Shown here piece after piece: positions 46,022-57,098 of a DNA stretch of 64,000 nt. The stretch covers positions 1,240,001 through 1,304,000 of the forward strand of contig CANLRI010000001.1 of NCBI GenBank assembly GCA_947493585.1, in the 5' to 3' direction. The notes below the pieces were generated by a model. It saw nothing but the letters and a program-made list of their open reading frames with translations. It was not told the DNA's origin and did no database searches. The DNA comes from an uncultured Planococcus sp. (GTDB lineage: Bacteria > Bacillota > Bacilli > Bacillales_A > Planococcaceae). Within the stretch, counting starts at the first letter, position 1. Each line of letters opens with the position of its first letter. A program made the position numbers and the translations under genes.

Positions 46022-46028
46022 TTTATTC

Positions 46029-46056
46029 ATTATACAAAACCTGAGTTGAAATTCAA
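46029..46056 (-). promoter_or_regulatory. Sigma-A promoter of the xre-potABCD operon
   Basis: Minus strand TTGAAT (46051-46056), 16-base spacer, TATAAT (46029-46034). It leaves a leader of about 150 bases before the XRE start. Confidence 0.75.
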
Positions 46057-46090
46057 GGGGAAAAAACTTTGAAAAATGAATCCTAATCTA

Positions 46091-46119
46091 TTGCAATCAG
46101 CTAAAGCAATTACTATTAT
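46091..46119 (+). promoter_or_regulatory. Promoter of the Cys-rich small gene
   Basis: TTGCAA (46091-46096), 17-base spacer, TATTAT (46114-46119). Divergent from the pot promoter, with the two -35 elements about 35 bases apart. Confidence 0.6.
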
Positions 46120-46233
46120 AGAGAAAGTGCAAAAGCCAAAAAGTCCACAAAGACTGATATAGAAGTTTTCGGTTGTGCAAAATTGACAGATGACAGGGAT
46201 ATAAAAGCCCAACCAACTACGGGAGTGATCAAC

Positions 46234-46530
46234 TTGAACGGAAAGATGAATTTTTTCCTCGACCCGAAAAATCGGGTAGCGCAAAAACCATCCATCATGA
46301 ACTATAAACAAGACGAAAAAGGGCTATACTTACTAGCCGACAAAAAATTCATCAATTGGATGGACGTCCACACGTTTTGCCATACGTGCATGGATCCTTT
46401 AACTTTCGATAATGAATTCGACGCAAGCTATTGCGCAAGCTGCAACGAGTGGCGTGAAGAGCGCTGCAGCGACATCAGCTGTGAATACTGCGAGAATCGA
46501 CCTGAACGGCCATTAGATCCCCGCAAATAA
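46234..46530 (+). CDS. Small Cys-rich, zinc-ribbon-like protein
   Basis: A 98-residue protein with seven cysteines in the second half: CHTC, YCASC, an isolated Cys in EERCSD and SCEYC, suggesting one or two bound zinc ions. The N-terminal half, FFLDPKNRVAQKPSIMNY and KGLYLLADKKFINWMDVHTF, is not recognised. The start is uncertain: TTG 46234 has GGGAGTGA at good spacing, ATG 46246 is the alternative (94 aa). It has its own promoter and terminator, so it is a real monocistronic gene. Function unknown. Confidence 0.7.
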   Translation: MNGKMNFFLDPKNRVAQKPSIMNYKQDEKGLYLLADKKFINWMDVHTFCHTCMDPLTFDNEFDASYCASCNEWREERCSDISCEYCENRPERPLDPRK

Positions 46531-46544
46531 GCGGGGGTTTTTTT
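46519..46544 (+). terminator. Terminator of the Cys-rich gene
   Basis: CCCCGC / GCGGGG hairpin spanning the stop codon, followed by a run of T. Confidence 0.85.
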
Positions 46545-46599
46545 ATGGGTGAAAGAAGGATATGATTAAGAAGAGCAAACGAGAAGATGGGGGATGGAC

Positions 46600-47259
46600 A
46601 TGAAAAAGGAATTCGTTGTAATAGGCTTAGGGCGTTTCGGCGGAAGCATCGTCCGAGAATTGATCGAACAAGGCGCTGATGTTATGGCGATCGATAAAGA
46701 CCATGAGCGGGTGGATGAATTCGCTTCGATCGCGACGCAAGCTGTAGTTGCCGACACGACAGACGAATCGGTATTAAAATCCCTCGGGGTTCGCAATTTT
46801 GAACAGGTCATTGTTGCAATTGGGGAAAATATCCAAGCGAGCATCCTGACAACACTCATGCTGAAGGAAATTGGCGTCAAGAAAATTACCGTCAAAGCCC
46901 AAAACGATTACCATGCCAAAGTGCTGCATAAAATCGGGGCGGACAAAGTCGTACATCCGGAGCGCGATATGGGCATCCGGATCGCCCATAACATCCTATC
47001 GAATAATGTGCTCGACTATCTGGAATTGTCCGATGAGCATTCGATCATGGAGATCAAAGCGAACGATAAACTGGCTGGTTATACCTTGATTGAATTGGAT
47101 ATCCGCGCTAAATACGGCATCAACATCGTTGCGATCAAAAGAGGGGACGAAATCATTGTATCCCCGCAAGCCGATATGGAGATCGAACGGGATGATATTC
47201 TGATCATCATCGGATCCGATGCCGACATCAACCGTTTTGAAAAGAAAGTCATGAACTAA
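46600..47259 (+). CDS. ktrC: K+ uptake regulatory ring subunit KtrC
   Basis: A 219-residue RCK protein. RCK_N Rossmann core: FVVIGLGRFGGSIVREL (GxGxxG), MAIDKDHERVDEF, ADTTDESVL, and VAIGENIQASILTTLMLKE. RCK_C follows (about 135-215). The ring binds ATP/ADP and gates KtrD; its RCK_C domain binds c-di-AMP in relatives. ATG 46600 (MKKEFVVIG) is taken over ATG 46594 by comparison with the Bacillus protein and the GGGGGATG SD. Partner KtrD lies 16 kb upstream in this window, the unlinked arrangement known in Bacillus. Confidence 0.93.
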   Translation: MKKEFVVIGLGRFGGSIVRELIEQGADVMAIDKDHERVDEFASIATQAVVADTTDESVLKSLGVRNFEQVIVAIGENIQASILTTLMLKEIGVKKITVKAQNDYHAKVLHKIGADKVVHPERDMGIRIAHNILSNNVLDYLELSDEHSIMEIKANDKLAGYTLIELDIRAKYGINIVAIKRGDEIIVSPQADMEIERDDILIIIGSDADINRFEKKVMN

Positions 47260-47266
47260 ATAAGGC

Positions 47267-47300
47267 AAAAAAAAAGAAGCCGCTGAGGGCTTCTTTTTTA
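47267..47300. terminator. Bidirectional terminator between ktrC and rnjA
   Basis: AAAAAAGAAGCC / GGGCTTCTTTTTT hairpin with GCTGA loop. Confidence 0.85.
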
Positions 47301-48965
47301 TACTTCCATAATTACTGGGAGGATCATCGGGCGGCGTTTTGTTTTTTCGTAAAGATACGGCCCGAGGACATCTGAAATTTCGGTCTTCAGTTCAGCCCAG
47401 TCAGTATTTTTGCTGTGGATTTTTTTGTTCAAATGGCGGTTCAGCATCTGCTGTGCCTCATAAATCATCGTGCCGGATTCGCGCATATAGACAAATCCGC
47501 GTGAAATGAGGTCAGGTCCTGATACCATTCGGCTTTTCTTCTTGTCAACGCTGACAACAACGATGACCAGGCCTTCTTCAGACAGCACGCGGCGGTCGCG
47601 AAGGACGATATTGCCGATGTCGCCGATTCCGCTGCCGTCGATGTATACATCACCGGAAGGGATGCGGCCTGCAACCGAAGCTTCGTCTTGGCCAAGAGCC
47701 AACACATCGCCGTTTTCCATAATGAAGGTATTTTCGCGCGGAACGTCGCAGTCGACTGCTAGTTCTGCGTGTTGAGCCTGCATCCGGTATTCACCGTGAA
47801 TTGGCATGAAGTATTTCGGCTTGATCAAACGCAGCATCAATTTATTTTCTTCTTGTGAGCCATGTCCGGATGTGTGAATATCATTCAATGAGCCATGGAT
47901 GACGTCAGCTCCTGCACGGAACAATAAGTTGATTGTGCGGTTGACGCTACTCGTATTGCCCGGAATCGGGGAAGACGAGAAGACAACTGTATCGTTTGGT
48001 TGGATCTGAATTTGACGATGTGTACCGTTAGCGATCCGCGACAGTGCAGCCATCGGTTCGCCTTGTGAACCCGTGCAAAGAATGACGACTTTATCGGCAG
48101 GCATCCGGTTCAAGGTTTGCGTATCGATAAACGCATCTTCTGGAGCCGTGATATAGCCGAGTTCGCGGCCGATTGTCATGGCATTATCCATGCTGCGGCC
48201 GAATACGGCAATTTTACGTCCTTGGCGCACAGCTTCATCGGTCACTTGTTGCAAGCGGTAAATATTGGAAGCGAACGTAGCGAAAATTAAACGCCCTTCC
48301 ACTTTCCGCATGATGTCTTTGATGGTTTCGCCGACTTTGCGTTCAGACATGGTGAAATTCGGAATTTCAGCATTGGTTGAGTCGGACAAGAGGCATAATA
48401 CCCCTTCACTGCCGATTTGAGCCATCTTCAACAGATTGGCCGGTTCGCCAACTGGAGTGAAGTCGAATTTAAAGTCGCCTGTGTGGACGATGCTGCCGGG
48501 CGGTGTTTTCACAACTACGCCGAATGAATCAGGAATACTATGTGTCGTCCGGAAGAAACTGACTGAAGTTTTGCGGAATTTAATGACATCTTCCTCTTCG
48601 ATTTCGATCATTTTCGTTTGGCGCAACAAGCCATGTTCTTCCAGTTTTTTGCGCAATAAGCCAAGTGCTAGCTTACCGCCATAAACTGGCATATTCACTT
48701 GCTTGAGCAGGTAAGGGATGCCGCCGATATGGTCTTCGTGGCCGTGTGTTACGAACAGGCCTTTGATCTTGTCGGCGTTTTTAACTAAATAAGTGTAATC
48801 CGGGATAACGTAATCGATTCCGAGCAAATCGTCTTCCGGGAATTTAATGCCGGCATCAATGAGGATGATTTCATCCTGGAATTGAACGCCGTAAGTGTTT
48901 TTGCCGATTTCGCCCAGTCCGCCGAGCGCGAAAACAGCTGTTTGATCATTTTTCACGAATTTCAT
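47298..48965 (-). CDS. rnjA: Ribonuclease J1
   Basis: A 555-residue metallo-beta-lactamase/beta-CASP ribonuclease. [16 protein letters not shown] holds the HxHxDH zinc motif, then [16 protein letters not shown], the beta-CASP stretch [28 protein letters not shown] and [10 protein letters not shown], plus the C-terminal domain from about 450. RNase J1 is the main 5'-to-3' exonuclease and an endonuclease of mRNA decay and rRNA maturation in Firmicutes. Its start immediately abuts the rpoY stop (shared bases at 48965), the same pairing as in Bacillus. Confidence 0.97.
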   Translation of the reverse strand: MKFVKNDQTAVFALGGLGEIGKNTYGVQFQDEIILIDAGIKFPEDDLLGIDYVIPDYTYLVKNADKIKGLFVTHGHEDHIGGIPYLLKQVNMPVYGGKLALGLLRKKLEEHGLLRQTKMIEIEEEDVIKFRKTSVSFFRTTHSIPDSFGVVVKTPPGSIVHTGDFKFDFTPVGEPANLLKMAQIGSEGVLCLLSDSTNAEIPNFTMSERKVGETIKDIMRKVEGRLIFATFASNIYRLQQVTDEAVRQGRKIAVFGRSMDNAMTIGRELGYITAPEDAFIDTQTLNRMPADKVVILCTGSQGEPMAALSRIANGTHRQIQIQPNDTVVFSSSPIPGNTSSVNRTINLLFRAGADVIHGSLNDIHTSGHGSQEENKLMLRLIKPKYFMPIHGEYRMQAQHAELAVDCDVPRENTFIMENGDVLALGQDEASVAGRIPSGDVYIDGSGIGDIGNIVLRDRRVLSEEGLVIVVVSVDKKKSRMVSGPDLISRGFVYMRESGTMIYEAQQMLNRHLNKKIHSKNTDWAELKTEISDVLGPYLYEKTKRRPMILPVIMEV

Positions 48966-49180
48966 TATGCGTCGATAGACTCCACGTGATAGTCTTGGGA
49001 GGCTTGTTCATATTCGAGATGCTGGCCTTCCAAAAGCTGTACGAGCTCAATGTTGAAGTTGCGGTCCTTCAAGTGGTAACGGACTTCCCGCTCGGTGGAA
49101 GCTTCTACATACAAACTTTTTGTGTTTTCACGAACTGGTACTTCAAAACGGTTTTCTTGGTAATATACTTTAAAAATCAT
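48965..49180 (-). CDS. rpoY: RNA polymerase epsilon subunit RpoY
   Basis: A 71-residue protein of the YkzG/RpoY family ([20 protein letters not shown], then [25 protein letters not shown]-like [16 protein letters not shown]). RpoY is a small RNA polymerase subunit of Firmicutes, structurally like phage Gp2. ATG 49180 follows AAGGAGAG; a longer frame to 49207 lacks a suitable SD. Always next to rnjA in Bacillales, as here. Confidence 0.92.
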   Translation of the reverse strand: MIFKVYYQENRFEVPVRENTKSLYVEASTEREVRYHLKDRNFNIELVQLLEGQHLEYEQASQDYHVESIDA

Positions 49181-49294
49181 ATTTTGCTCTCCTTTTTCCA
49201 CGTTCAATATAAATGCACTTTCTTTATATTATCATGTCATTGTTTTAAAATAAAGAATAGCCCTCCTATTTATTAAGAAGGGCCGAAACAAACC

Positions 49295-49366
49295 TTATGC
49301 TATCTTCTTTTTGTTCATAATACCGTTGAGCTGTCTGAGTAGTCTGCGTTTCAACCGTTTCAGCAT
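49295..49366 (-). CDS. Possible 23-aa basic peptide
   Basis: A very short ORF on the minus strand from ATG 49366 to TAA 49295-49297, preceded by AAGGAGT with 8-base spacing and by TATACT/TATACA boxes about 15-20 bases further up. It encodes a strongly basic, amphipathic peptide (MLKRLKRRLLRQLNG then IMNKKKIA). The clean SD is the only firm evidence. It could equally be chance; no family is known to me. Confidence 0.4.
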   Translation of the reverse strand: MLKRLKRRLLRQLNGIMNKKKIA

Positions 49367-49459
49367 GGCCCACCACTCCTTATGTATAGTATACTGTTTT
49401 TTCTGACAAAAGCAAAGAGGGCGTATCATGAAAAGCCCCAAAAGATTGGAGATAGGAAT

Positions 49460-50233
49460 ATGTCAAAATTATTATTATTGGATATCGATGGCACTTTGCT
49501 CGATACGAACAAACAATTGCCGGAAGCTACTAAACAAGCGCTGATCGCAGCTCGCGCGAACGGGCATGAGCTCGCCATTGCTACGGGCCGTGCACCGTTT
49601 ATGATCGGCTCATTGCTTGAGGAATTATCGATCGATACGTATATTACTTTCAACGGCCAGTACATCGCATACGAAAACGAAGCGGTGCATAAACAGTCCA
49701 TTGATTCCGAGACTTTGGATAAAGTGCTGGCATTTGCCGAGCAGCGCGACCATCCATTGGTGTTCTTGAACGAACATAAGATGGTCTCTTCCATCGATTT
49801 TCATCCAGACATTGACGAAAGCATCAAGAGCTTGAAATTCCCGCATCCAGAAAAGGACAAACACTTTTACCGGACGAATGACGTTTACCAGGCGCTGGTA
49901 TTTTGTGAAGAGCACGAAGAAAGCCAATACCATGAAGAATTCCAGAACGTAGATTTTGTCCGCTGGCACCGGGTGTCTTGTGACATACTTCCAAAAGGCG
50001 GCAGCAAAGCAGAAGGCATTAAGCAATTGATCCGCGCTACAGGCCATCGCATTGAAGATACGATCGCATTCGGCGACGGCTTGAACGACCTGCAAATGAT
50101 GGAAATCGCCGGCTTTAGCGTTGCCATGGCAAACGGCCACGAAGAAACGAAAAAACGCGCCAACCACATTACAGGCCACGTAGACGAAGGCGGGCTCGCC
50201 AGTGCATTCGAGTTTCTCGGACTGAGCCGTTAA
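49460..50233 (+). CDS. ykrA: HAD-superfamily (Cof-type) phosphatase YkrA
   Basis: A 257-residue HAD hydrolase: motif I LLLDIDGTLLDT (nucleophile Asp), motif II AIATGRAP, Lys in PKGGSKAEGI, motif IV AFGDGLNDLQMM. The type IIB cap lies between (about 85-190). It removes phosphate from small metabolites, probably sugar phosphates or FMN-like compounds. ATG 49460 follows GGAGATAGG; the frame extends upstream without an SD. Position next to rnjA-rpoY and def matches Bacillus ykrA. Confidence 0.9.
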   Translation: MSKLLLLDIDGTLLDTNKQLPEATKQALIAARANGHELAIATGRAPFMIGSLLEELSIDTYITFNGQYIAYENEAVHKQSIDSETLDKVLAFAEQRDHPLVFLNEHKMVSSIDFHPDIDESIKSLKFPHPEKDKHFYRTNDVYQALVFCEEHEESQYHEEFQNVDFVRWHRVSCDILPKGGSKAEGIKQLIRATGHRIEDTIAFGDGLNDLQMMEIAGFSVAMANGHEETKKRANHITGHVDEGGLASAFEFLGLSR

Positions 50234-50270
50234 TTTAATTGCCTAGTCCAGGAATTGCCAAATTCCACAT

Positions 50271-50309
50271 AAAAACCCCGCTCTCCAATAAAATGGAGGG
50301 CGGGGTTTT
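50271..50309. terminator. Bidirectional terminator between ykrA and def
   Basis: AAAACCCCGCTCTCC / GGAGGGCGGGGTTTT (one wobble) with an AT loop. Confidence 0.9.
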
Positions 50310-50310
50310 G

Positions 50311-50883
50311 TCATTCTATGGTTTCAGCTTGAAGGTCAATGGCCGAGCCATTTTCGACTTCCTGGAACGGGTCATTTGGATTGATATGGTCGTAGAACAT
50401 AACGCCGTTTAAATGATCGAGTTCGTGCTGGAAGGCAATCGCAGGAAGGCCTTTCAAGCGCATCTTGAATTCTTCACCGGACAGCGTATAGCCTTTGACG
50501 GTGATGCGGGCATAGCGCGGGACATATCCCGGAACCGAACGGTCGACGGACAGGCAGCCTTCGCCGCCCGATAAATAGGCTTTCTCGACAGAATGGCTGA
50601 CGATTTTTGGGTTCACCGCCACCAGGCTCAAGTTCTCGCCGGAATGTTCGTCAAAATGCAAAGCGAAGATTCGTTTGGAGACATTGACCTGGGGAGCGGC
50701 GATGCCGACGCCCGGGCGCAAATCGTATTTCTCCGCCAGCTCGTCGTCTTGGCTGTTCTTTACATATTCCAATAGCTCTTCGCCAAGCTTTTGGTCTTCT
50801 GCGGAAAGCGGAAGATTGACCTCTTCGGCTTTCTGGCGAAGAGTGGGGTGTCCCTCGCGGATAATATCATTCATCAAAATCAC
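50311..50883 (-). CDS. def: Peptide deformylase (YkrB type)
   Basis: A 190-residue metalloenzyme that removes N-formyl from nascent proteins. Motif 1 GVGIAAPQV, motif 2 EGCLSVDRSV (metal Cys), motif 3 QHELDHLNG (two metal His and catalytic Glu) are all intact. The insert after the first helix marks the Gram-positive type 2 form. GTG 50883 is the start, with AAGGATG upstream, comparable to Bacillus YkrB. Confidence 0.96.
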   Translation of the reverse strand: MILMNDIIREGHPTLRQKAEEVNLPLSAEDQKLGEELLEYVKNSQDDELAEKYDLRPGVGIAAPQVNVSKRIFALHFDEHSGENLSLVAVNPKIVSHSVEKAYLSGGEGCLSVDRSVPGYVPRYARITVKGYTLSGEEFKMRLKGLPAIAFQHELDHLNGVMFYDHINPNDPFQEVENGSAIDLQAETIE

Positions 50884-51029
50884 GTATGTTCATCCTTTCA
50901 TGGTGCTCGCTAGTATTCTTATTGTAGCGTATGATCGCCTTTTTGAAAAAAGAAAAAGCTCTTGCCGTTATTGTATTTTGCCGATATTCATTCTATAGTT
51001 AATTCATGGAAATCAAGGGGGACTTTATT

Positions 51030-51674
51030 GTGAAGAAAATAGCCATCGGTGCGGTTTTGGCCGGAACTTTCTTTCTTTCGGCATGTTCAGGGACGTCGAC
51101 AGAGGAGCAGCTGAATGAAATTTTGGAGACCACTTTCGAGCAGGAAGCTGAGTACCGTGATGTGCAGAGCGAATTGCAAAGCCGTGAACAAAACGAGCAA
51201 GAAATCTTCGAATCGATTATGGCCTTGACGAAAGAACAGCAGGCTGAAGTGGAAGAGAAGTCTCAGGAAGCGATTGCTTCTGCCGATGAGCGGCTTGACT
51301 TACTGGAGACGGAACGCGAATCGATGCAAAGCGCTGCTGAAGAATTCACTGGAATTGACGAATTGATTGAAGAAACGGAAGAGGAAGCCGTCAAATCGGA
51401 TCTCCAAGCGCTGAAAGAGCGAATGGATGAGCGCTTCGCGAAACATGGTGAATTTATGGATGCCTACCAGACACTGATCGAACACCAGAAAGAATTATAT
51501 GCGATGGTGGCGGAAGAAGATATGGATCTTGCCACTCTTCAAGACAAGACCAATGAAGTGAATGAGCAGAATGAGTTGGTCCAAGAAGCCGTAACAGCCT
51601 TCAACGAACAAACGGAACAGTTCAATGAGCTGAAAAACGAAACCATTGAAAAAATGAATGCAGAAAACGACTGA
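51030..51674 (+). CDS. ykyA: YkyA-like coiled-coil lipoprotein
   Basis: A 214-residue lipoprotein: KKIAIGAVLAGTFFLSAC (lipobox FLSAC, Cys about 19), then a long charged helical region rich in Glu and Gln, with heptad patterns indicating coiled coil (FEQEAEYRDVQSELQSREQ, and many similar). GTG 51030 has AAGGGGGAC upstream. The Bacillus homologue YkyA has no settled role, and lies just before pdhA, as here. Confidence 0.88.
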   Translation: MKKIAIGAVLAGTFFLSACSGTSTEEQLNEILETTFEQEAEYRDVQSELQSREQNEQEIFESIMALTKEQQAEVEEKSQEAIASADERLDLLETERESMQSAAEEFTGIDELIEETEEEAVKSDLQALKERMDERFAKHGEFMDAYQTLIEHQKELYAMVAEEDMDLATLQDKTNEVNEQNELVQEAVTAFNEQTEQFNELKNETIEKMNAEND

Positions 51675-51697
51675 GCAGCCGCTGTGGCTGCTTTTTT
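51675..51697 (+). terminator. Terminator after ykyA
   Basis: GCAGCC / GGCTGC hairpin with GCTGT loop and six T. Confidence 0.85.
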
Positions 51698-51828
51698 CTG
51701 TGCTATAAAAGTCCGGCGGAATGATGGTGTATTATAATACAGATGGTGTTTTCTTTGTAGTACAGTTACAGTTATTTTTAAGATCTGCCAAAACGGGTAT
51801 ACACGTATAATGTATTGTTCTTCTATGA

Positions 51829-51857
51829 TTGACCGTAATATTGTGGTGGCGTATACT
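51829..51857 (+). promoter_or_regulatory. Sigma-A promoter of the pdh operon
   Basis: TTGACC (51829-51834), exactly 17 bases, TATACT (51852-51857), leaving a leader of about 65 bases to pdhA. Confidence 0.75.
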
Positions 51858-51914
51858 GAAAAAGAATGTGGCGATTGTATCACTAAGCTAGTGTTAAAAT
51901 TTTAATACAGATAA

Positions 51915-53042
<1,128 letters not shown>

Positions 53043-53045
53043 GCC

Positions 53046-54023
53046 ATGGCACAAATGACGATGATCCAAGCGATTACGGACGCTCTGAAAACAGAAATGA
53101 AAAACGATGAAAATGTTCTTGTTTTCGGTGAAGACGTAGGTAATAACGGCGGAGTATTCCGCGCAACTGAAGGTTTGCAAAAAGAATTCGGCGAAGACCG
53201 TGTATTCGATACGCCGCTTGCTGAATCAGGAATCGGCGGCTTGGCAATCGGCCTTGGACTCCAAGGCTATCGCCCGGTACCAGAAATCCAATTCTTCGGC
53301 TTCGTTTTCGAAGTTATGGACTCTATCAGCGGACAAATGGCGCGCATGCGCTACCGCAGCGGCGGGACATTGACATCGCCGGTAACGATCCGTTCACCAT
53401 TCGGCGGCGGCGTACACACGCCGGAAATGCACGCCGATTCACTTGAAGGGCTTATGACTTCACAACCTGGTTTGAAAGTAGTTATCCCGGCGACACCTTA
53501 CGATGCAAAAGGATTGTTGATCTCGGCCATCCGTGACAACGATCCGGTTATTTTCCTTGAACATATGAAATTGTATCGTTCGTTCCGCCAAGAAGTGCCG
53601 GAAGAAGAATATACGATTCCACTTGGCAAAGCCGATGTGAAGCGCGAAGGAACGGATCTTTCCATCATTACTTACGGTGCGATGGTACAAGAAAGCATGA
53701 AAGCAGCTGAAGAGTTGGAAAAAGATGGACATTCAGTAGAAGTCGTCGATTTGCGCACTGTTCAGCCGCTTGATATCGAAGCAATTATCGCATCTGTTGA
53801 AAAGACAAACCGTGCGATTGTCGTACAGGAAGCACAAAAACAAGCCGGAATTGCAGCGAATGTCGTAGCTGAAATTAACGACCGCGCAATTTTGAGCCTT
53901 GAAGCTCCAGTACTACGCGTTACAGCGCCGGACTCTGTCTTCCCATTCTCGCAAGCTGAGCAAGTTTGGCTGCCGAATGCAAAGGATATAGTAGAAACAG
54001 CTAAAAAAGTTCTGAATTTCTAA
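53046..54023 (+). CDS. pdhB: Pyruvate dehydrogenase E1 beta subunit
   Basis: A 325-residue transketolase-like subunit: [59 protein letters not shown], and a C-terminal domain with [24 protein letters not shown] within the end of pdhA; strongly coupled. A hairpin with T run lies about 10 bases after its stop, so some transcription may end before pdhC. Confidence 0.97.
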   Translation: MAQMTMIQAITDALKTEMKNDENVLVFGEDVGNNGGVFRATEGLQKEFGEDRVFDTPLAESGIGGLAIGLGLQGYRPVPEIQFFGFVFEVMDSISGQMARMRYRSGGTLTSPVTIRSPFGGGVHTPEMHADSLEGLMTSQPGLKVVIPATPYDAKGLLISAIRDNDPVIFLEHMKLYRSFRQEVPEEEYTIPLGKADVKREGTDLSIITYGAMVQESMKAAEELEKDGHSVEVVDLRTVQPLDIEAIIASVEKTNRAIVVQEAQKQAGIAANVVAEINDRAILSLEAPVLRVTAPDSVFPFSQAEQVWLPNAKDIVETAKKVLNF

Positions 54024-54033
54024 TTGCCAGAGA

Positions 54034-54057
54034 GCGGCGCTAAACGCCGCTTTTTCT
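54034..54057 (+). terminator. Hairpin with T run between pdhB and pdhC
   Basis: GCGGCG / CGCCGC stem, CTAAA loop, TTTTTCT. A terminator or attenuator inside the operon; further hairpins follow up to pdhC. Confidence 0.7.
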
Positions 54058-54193
54058 AGCGCAAAGTTAGAAAAACAGCTTGAGTTCAGTTTAGCTGGCT
54101 TTCGCCTAATGAAAGCCGGTGCTGAATCATTGCTAAACAGCAGCATTCCGTATGGCGCGCCGCATGGAATGTACAATAGAAAGGGTGACTAGA

Positions 54194-55594
54194 ATGGCTT
54201 TTGAATTTCGATTGCCGGATATCGGTGAAGGTATCCACGAAGGTGAAATAGTAAAATGGTTTATCAAGGCCGGAGACACGATCGAAGAAGACGACATTCT
54301 GTGCGAAGTACAGAATGACAAAGCAGTCGTAGAAATCCCGTCTCCAGTTTCAGGAACTATCGAGGAAGTGCTCGTTGAAGAAGGAACAGTCGCAGTCGTC
54401 GGAGACGTACTCGTAAAAATCGATTCCCCGGATGCGGATGATGTCCACTTCAAGGGCGGAAAAGACGACGAGGAAAAACCTGCACCTGAAGCGAAGCAAG
54501 AAGATAAGCAGGAAGAAACAGAAGAGCAAGTACAATCAGGAACAGCTGAATCCGGCAAAAACGTCGACAAAGAGCCGGCACCGGAAAGCAAGCCGCAAGG
54601 CGAAACCGGCGCAGGCGACCAGCCGCAAGCAGACGAAGCAGACAGCGACCCGAACAAACGCGTTATTGCAATGCCATCTGTGCGTAAATTTGCACGTGAA
54701 AAAGACGTTGATATTAAGAAAGTCAAAGGGTCTGGTGACAACGGGCGCATCATGAAACAAGATATCGAAGCGTTCTTGGACGGCGGGCAGGGGCAAGAAG
54801 CGCCTGCAGCAACTCAAGAATCGGCTGCGACAGACGAAGCAGCGCAAGAAGAAACAAAACAAGCGCCGGCGAAACCGTCTCTAGAAGGAGAATTCCCGGA
54901 AACACGCGAAAAAATGTCACCTATCCGCAAAGCGATCGCTAAAGCGATGGTCCATTCGAAGCATACAGCTCCTCACGTTGCGTTAATGGACGAAGTCGAT
55001 GTGACGGAACTTGTTGCACACCGCAAAAAGTTCAAAGACATTGCAGCGGAAAAAGAAATCAAGTTGACGTATTTGCCATATGTGGTCAAAGCGTTGGTCA
55101 GCACATTGCGTGAATTCCCAGCACTCAATACATCTTTCGACGATGAAACAAGTGAAGTGATCCAGAAGCATTATTACAATATCGGCATCGCTGCAGATAC
55201 AGAAAAAGGTTTGATGGTTCCAGTCATTAAAAATGCTGACCGCAAATCGGTCTTCGCCATTTCAGACGAGATCAACCAACTCGCGACTAAAGCGCGCGAC
55301 GGGAAATTGTCAGCTGCTGAAATGAAAGGCGCTTCATGCTCGATCACAAATATCGGCTCTGCTGGCGGCCAATGGTTCACGCCGGTCATCAACCATCCGG
55401 AAGTCGCGATTTTGGGCATCGGACGCATTGCTGAAAAACCAGTAGTGAAAAATGGTGAAATTGTAGCAGCTCCTGTGTTAGCATTATCATTGAGCTTCGA
55501 TCACCGCATGATCGACGGAGCAACCGCACAACACGCATTAAATCACATCAAGCGTTTGTTAAGTGAACCAGAATTACTATTAATGGAGGCGTAA
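54194..55594 (+). CDS. pdhC: Pyruvate dehydrogenase E2 (dihydrolipoamide acetyltransferase)
   Basis: A 466-residue E2 with one lipoyl domain (about 1-80, lipoyl Lys in [14 protein letters not shown]), an Ala/Glu/Gln/Pro-rich flexible linker (about 85-150), a peripheral subunit-binding domain ([19 protein letters not shown], about 155-195), a second linker and the catalytic core (about 240-466) with [10 protein letters not shown] containing the HxxxD active site. It forms the core of the complex. ATG 54194 follows GAAAGGGTG; the frame upstream runs through hairpin DNA and is rejected. Confidence 0.97.
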   Translation: MAFEFRLPDIGEGIHEGEIVKWFIKAGDTIEEDDILCEVQNDKAVVEIPSPVSGTIEEVLVEEGTVAVVGDVLVKIDSPDADDVHFKGGKDDEEKPAPEAKQEDKQEETEEQVQSGTAESGKNVDKEPAPESKPQGETGAGDQPQADEADSDPNKRVIAMPSVRKFAREKDVDIKKVKGSGDNGRIMKQDIEAFLDGGQGQEAPAATQESAATDEAAQEETKQAPAKPSLEGEFPETREKMSPIRKAIAKAMVHSKHTAPHVALMDEVDVTELVAHRKKFKDIAAEKEIKLTYLPYVVKALVSTLREFPALNTSFDDETSEVIQKHYYNIGIAADTEKGLMVPVIKNADRKSVFAISDEINQLATKARDGKLSAAEMKGASCSITNIGSAGGQWFTPVINHPEVAILGIGRIAEKPVVKNGEIVAAPVLALSLSFDHRMIDGATAQHALNHIKRLLSEPELLLMEA

Positions 55595-55599
55595 AACTT

Positions 55600-57009
55600 A
55601 TGGTAGTAGGAGATTTCCCAATCGAAACAGACACGCTCGTCATCGGCTCAGGCCCTGGCGGCTATGTCGCAGCTATCCGTGCAGCACAGACTGGCCAAAA
55701 AGTGACTATCGTTGAGAAAGAATACATCGGCGGCGTTTGTTTAAACGTCGGCTGTATCCCTTCAAAAGCGATGATTTCTGTGGGCCACCGTTTTGAAGAA
55801 GCCCAACATTCTGATGACATGGGCATCGTGGCAAAAGAAGTTTCCTTGAACTTTGAAAAAGCGCAAGCGTTCAAAGACAGTGTCGTCAAGAAATTGACGG
55901 GCGGCGTTGAATCTTTGCTAAAAGGCAATAAAGTGGAAATCGTCCGCGGCGAAGCATATTTTGTAGACGAAAATACTGTCCGCATCATGGACGCGGATTC
56001 TGCCCAAACGTATAAGTTCAAAAACGCGATTATCGCTACGGGTTCACGCCCAGTCGAAATCCCGACATTCAAATATTCAGAGCGCGTTATCGATTCATCT
56101 GGCGCTTTGGCTTTGAAAGAAGTACCGAAAAAACTGATCGTCATCGGCGGCGGTTATATCGGGACTGAGCTCGGAACTGCATATGCAAATATGGGTTCTG
56201 AAGTGACAATCCTTGAAGGCGCACCGGACATTCTTGCTGGATTCGAAAAGCAAATGACGTCAATCGTCAAAAAAGGCTTGAAGAAAAAAGGCGTTGAAGT
56301 CATCACAAAAGCATCTGCTAAAGGTGTGGAAGAAACAGATTCAGGCGTATCGGTTTCATACGAAGCTGGCGGCGAAGAGAAAACAGTTGACGCAGACTAC
56401 GTATTGGTAACTGTCGGCCGCCGTCCAAACACGGATGAAATGGGCCTTGAAGAGCTCAACATCAAAATGGGCGAACGCGGGCTTATCGAAGTCGACAAAC
56501 AATGCCGCACAAGCATCCCGAACATTTATGCAATCGGTGATATCGTAGCGGGACTTCAATTGGCGCATAAAGCATCATACGAAGGTAAAGTCGCTGCTGA
56601 AGCGATTGCTGGCGAAAAATCAGAAGTCGACTACATGGCAATTCCAGCGGTTTGCTTCACAGACCCTGAACTTGCAAGTGTTGGTTTGACGGAAGAACAA
56701 GCAAAAGAAGAGGGCTTTGAAGTGACAGCGGCGAAATTCCCGTTCGGCGCAAACGGCCGTGCTTTGGCATTGAACTCTTCTGAAGGCTTTGTCAAATTGG
56801 TATCGCGTAAAGAAGATGGCTTGTTGCTAGGCGGACAAATCGTCGGAGCAGGGGCTTCTGACATGATTGCTGAAATTGGCTTGGCTATCGAAGCTGGCAT
56901 GACTGTGGAAGACATCGCAATGACGATCCATGCTCACCCAACTTTGGCTGAGATTACAATGGAAGCGGCGGAAGTGGCTCTAGGCACGCCGATTCACATC
57001 ATCAAATAA
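55600..57009 (+). CDS. pdhD: Dihydrolipoamide dehydrogenase (E3)
   Basis: A 469-residue flavoprotein disulfide reductase: [17 protein letters not shown] (FAD), redox pair [29 protein letters not shown] (NAD), AIGDIVAG, and the C-terminal HAHPTLAE with the catalytic His-Glu. It reoxidises E2 lipoyl groups. Starts 6 bases after the pdhC stop. A terminator follows. Confidence 0.97.
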   Translation: MVVGDFPIETDTLVIGSGPGGYVAAIRAAQTGQKVTIVEKEYIGGVCLNVGCIPSKAMISVGHRFEEAQHSDDMGIVAKEVSLNFEKAQAFKDSVVKKLTGGVESLLKGNKVEIVRGEAYFVDENTVRIMDADSAQTYKFKNAIIATGSRPVEIPTFKYSERVIDSSGALALKEVPKKLIVIGGGYIGTELGTAYANMGSEVTILEGAPDILAGFEKQMTSIVKKGLKKKGVEVITKASAKGVEETDSGVSVSYEAGGEEKTVDADYVLVTVGRRPNTDEMGLEELNIKMGERGLIEVDKQCRTSIPNIYAIGDIVAGLQLAHKASYEGKVAAEAIAGEKSEVDYMAIPAVCFTDPELASVGLTEEQAKEEGFEVTAAKFPFGANGRALALNSSEGFVKLVSRKEDGLLLGGQIVGAGASDMIAEIGLAIEAGMTVEDIAMTIHAHPTLAEITMEAAEVALGTPIHIIK

Positions 57010-57021
57010 ATAGTTTTTGAA

Positions 57022-57047
57022 GGACCGCAAAATGCGGTCCTTTTTTC
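57022..57047 (+). terminator. Terminator of the pdh operon
   Basis: GGACCGC / GCGGTCC stem, AAAAT loop, then T run. Confidence 0.92.
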
Positions 57048-57098
57048 TATGCTTTGTACAGCCTGCGTATGTTAAAATTTTACACAAGGAGGTTGATT

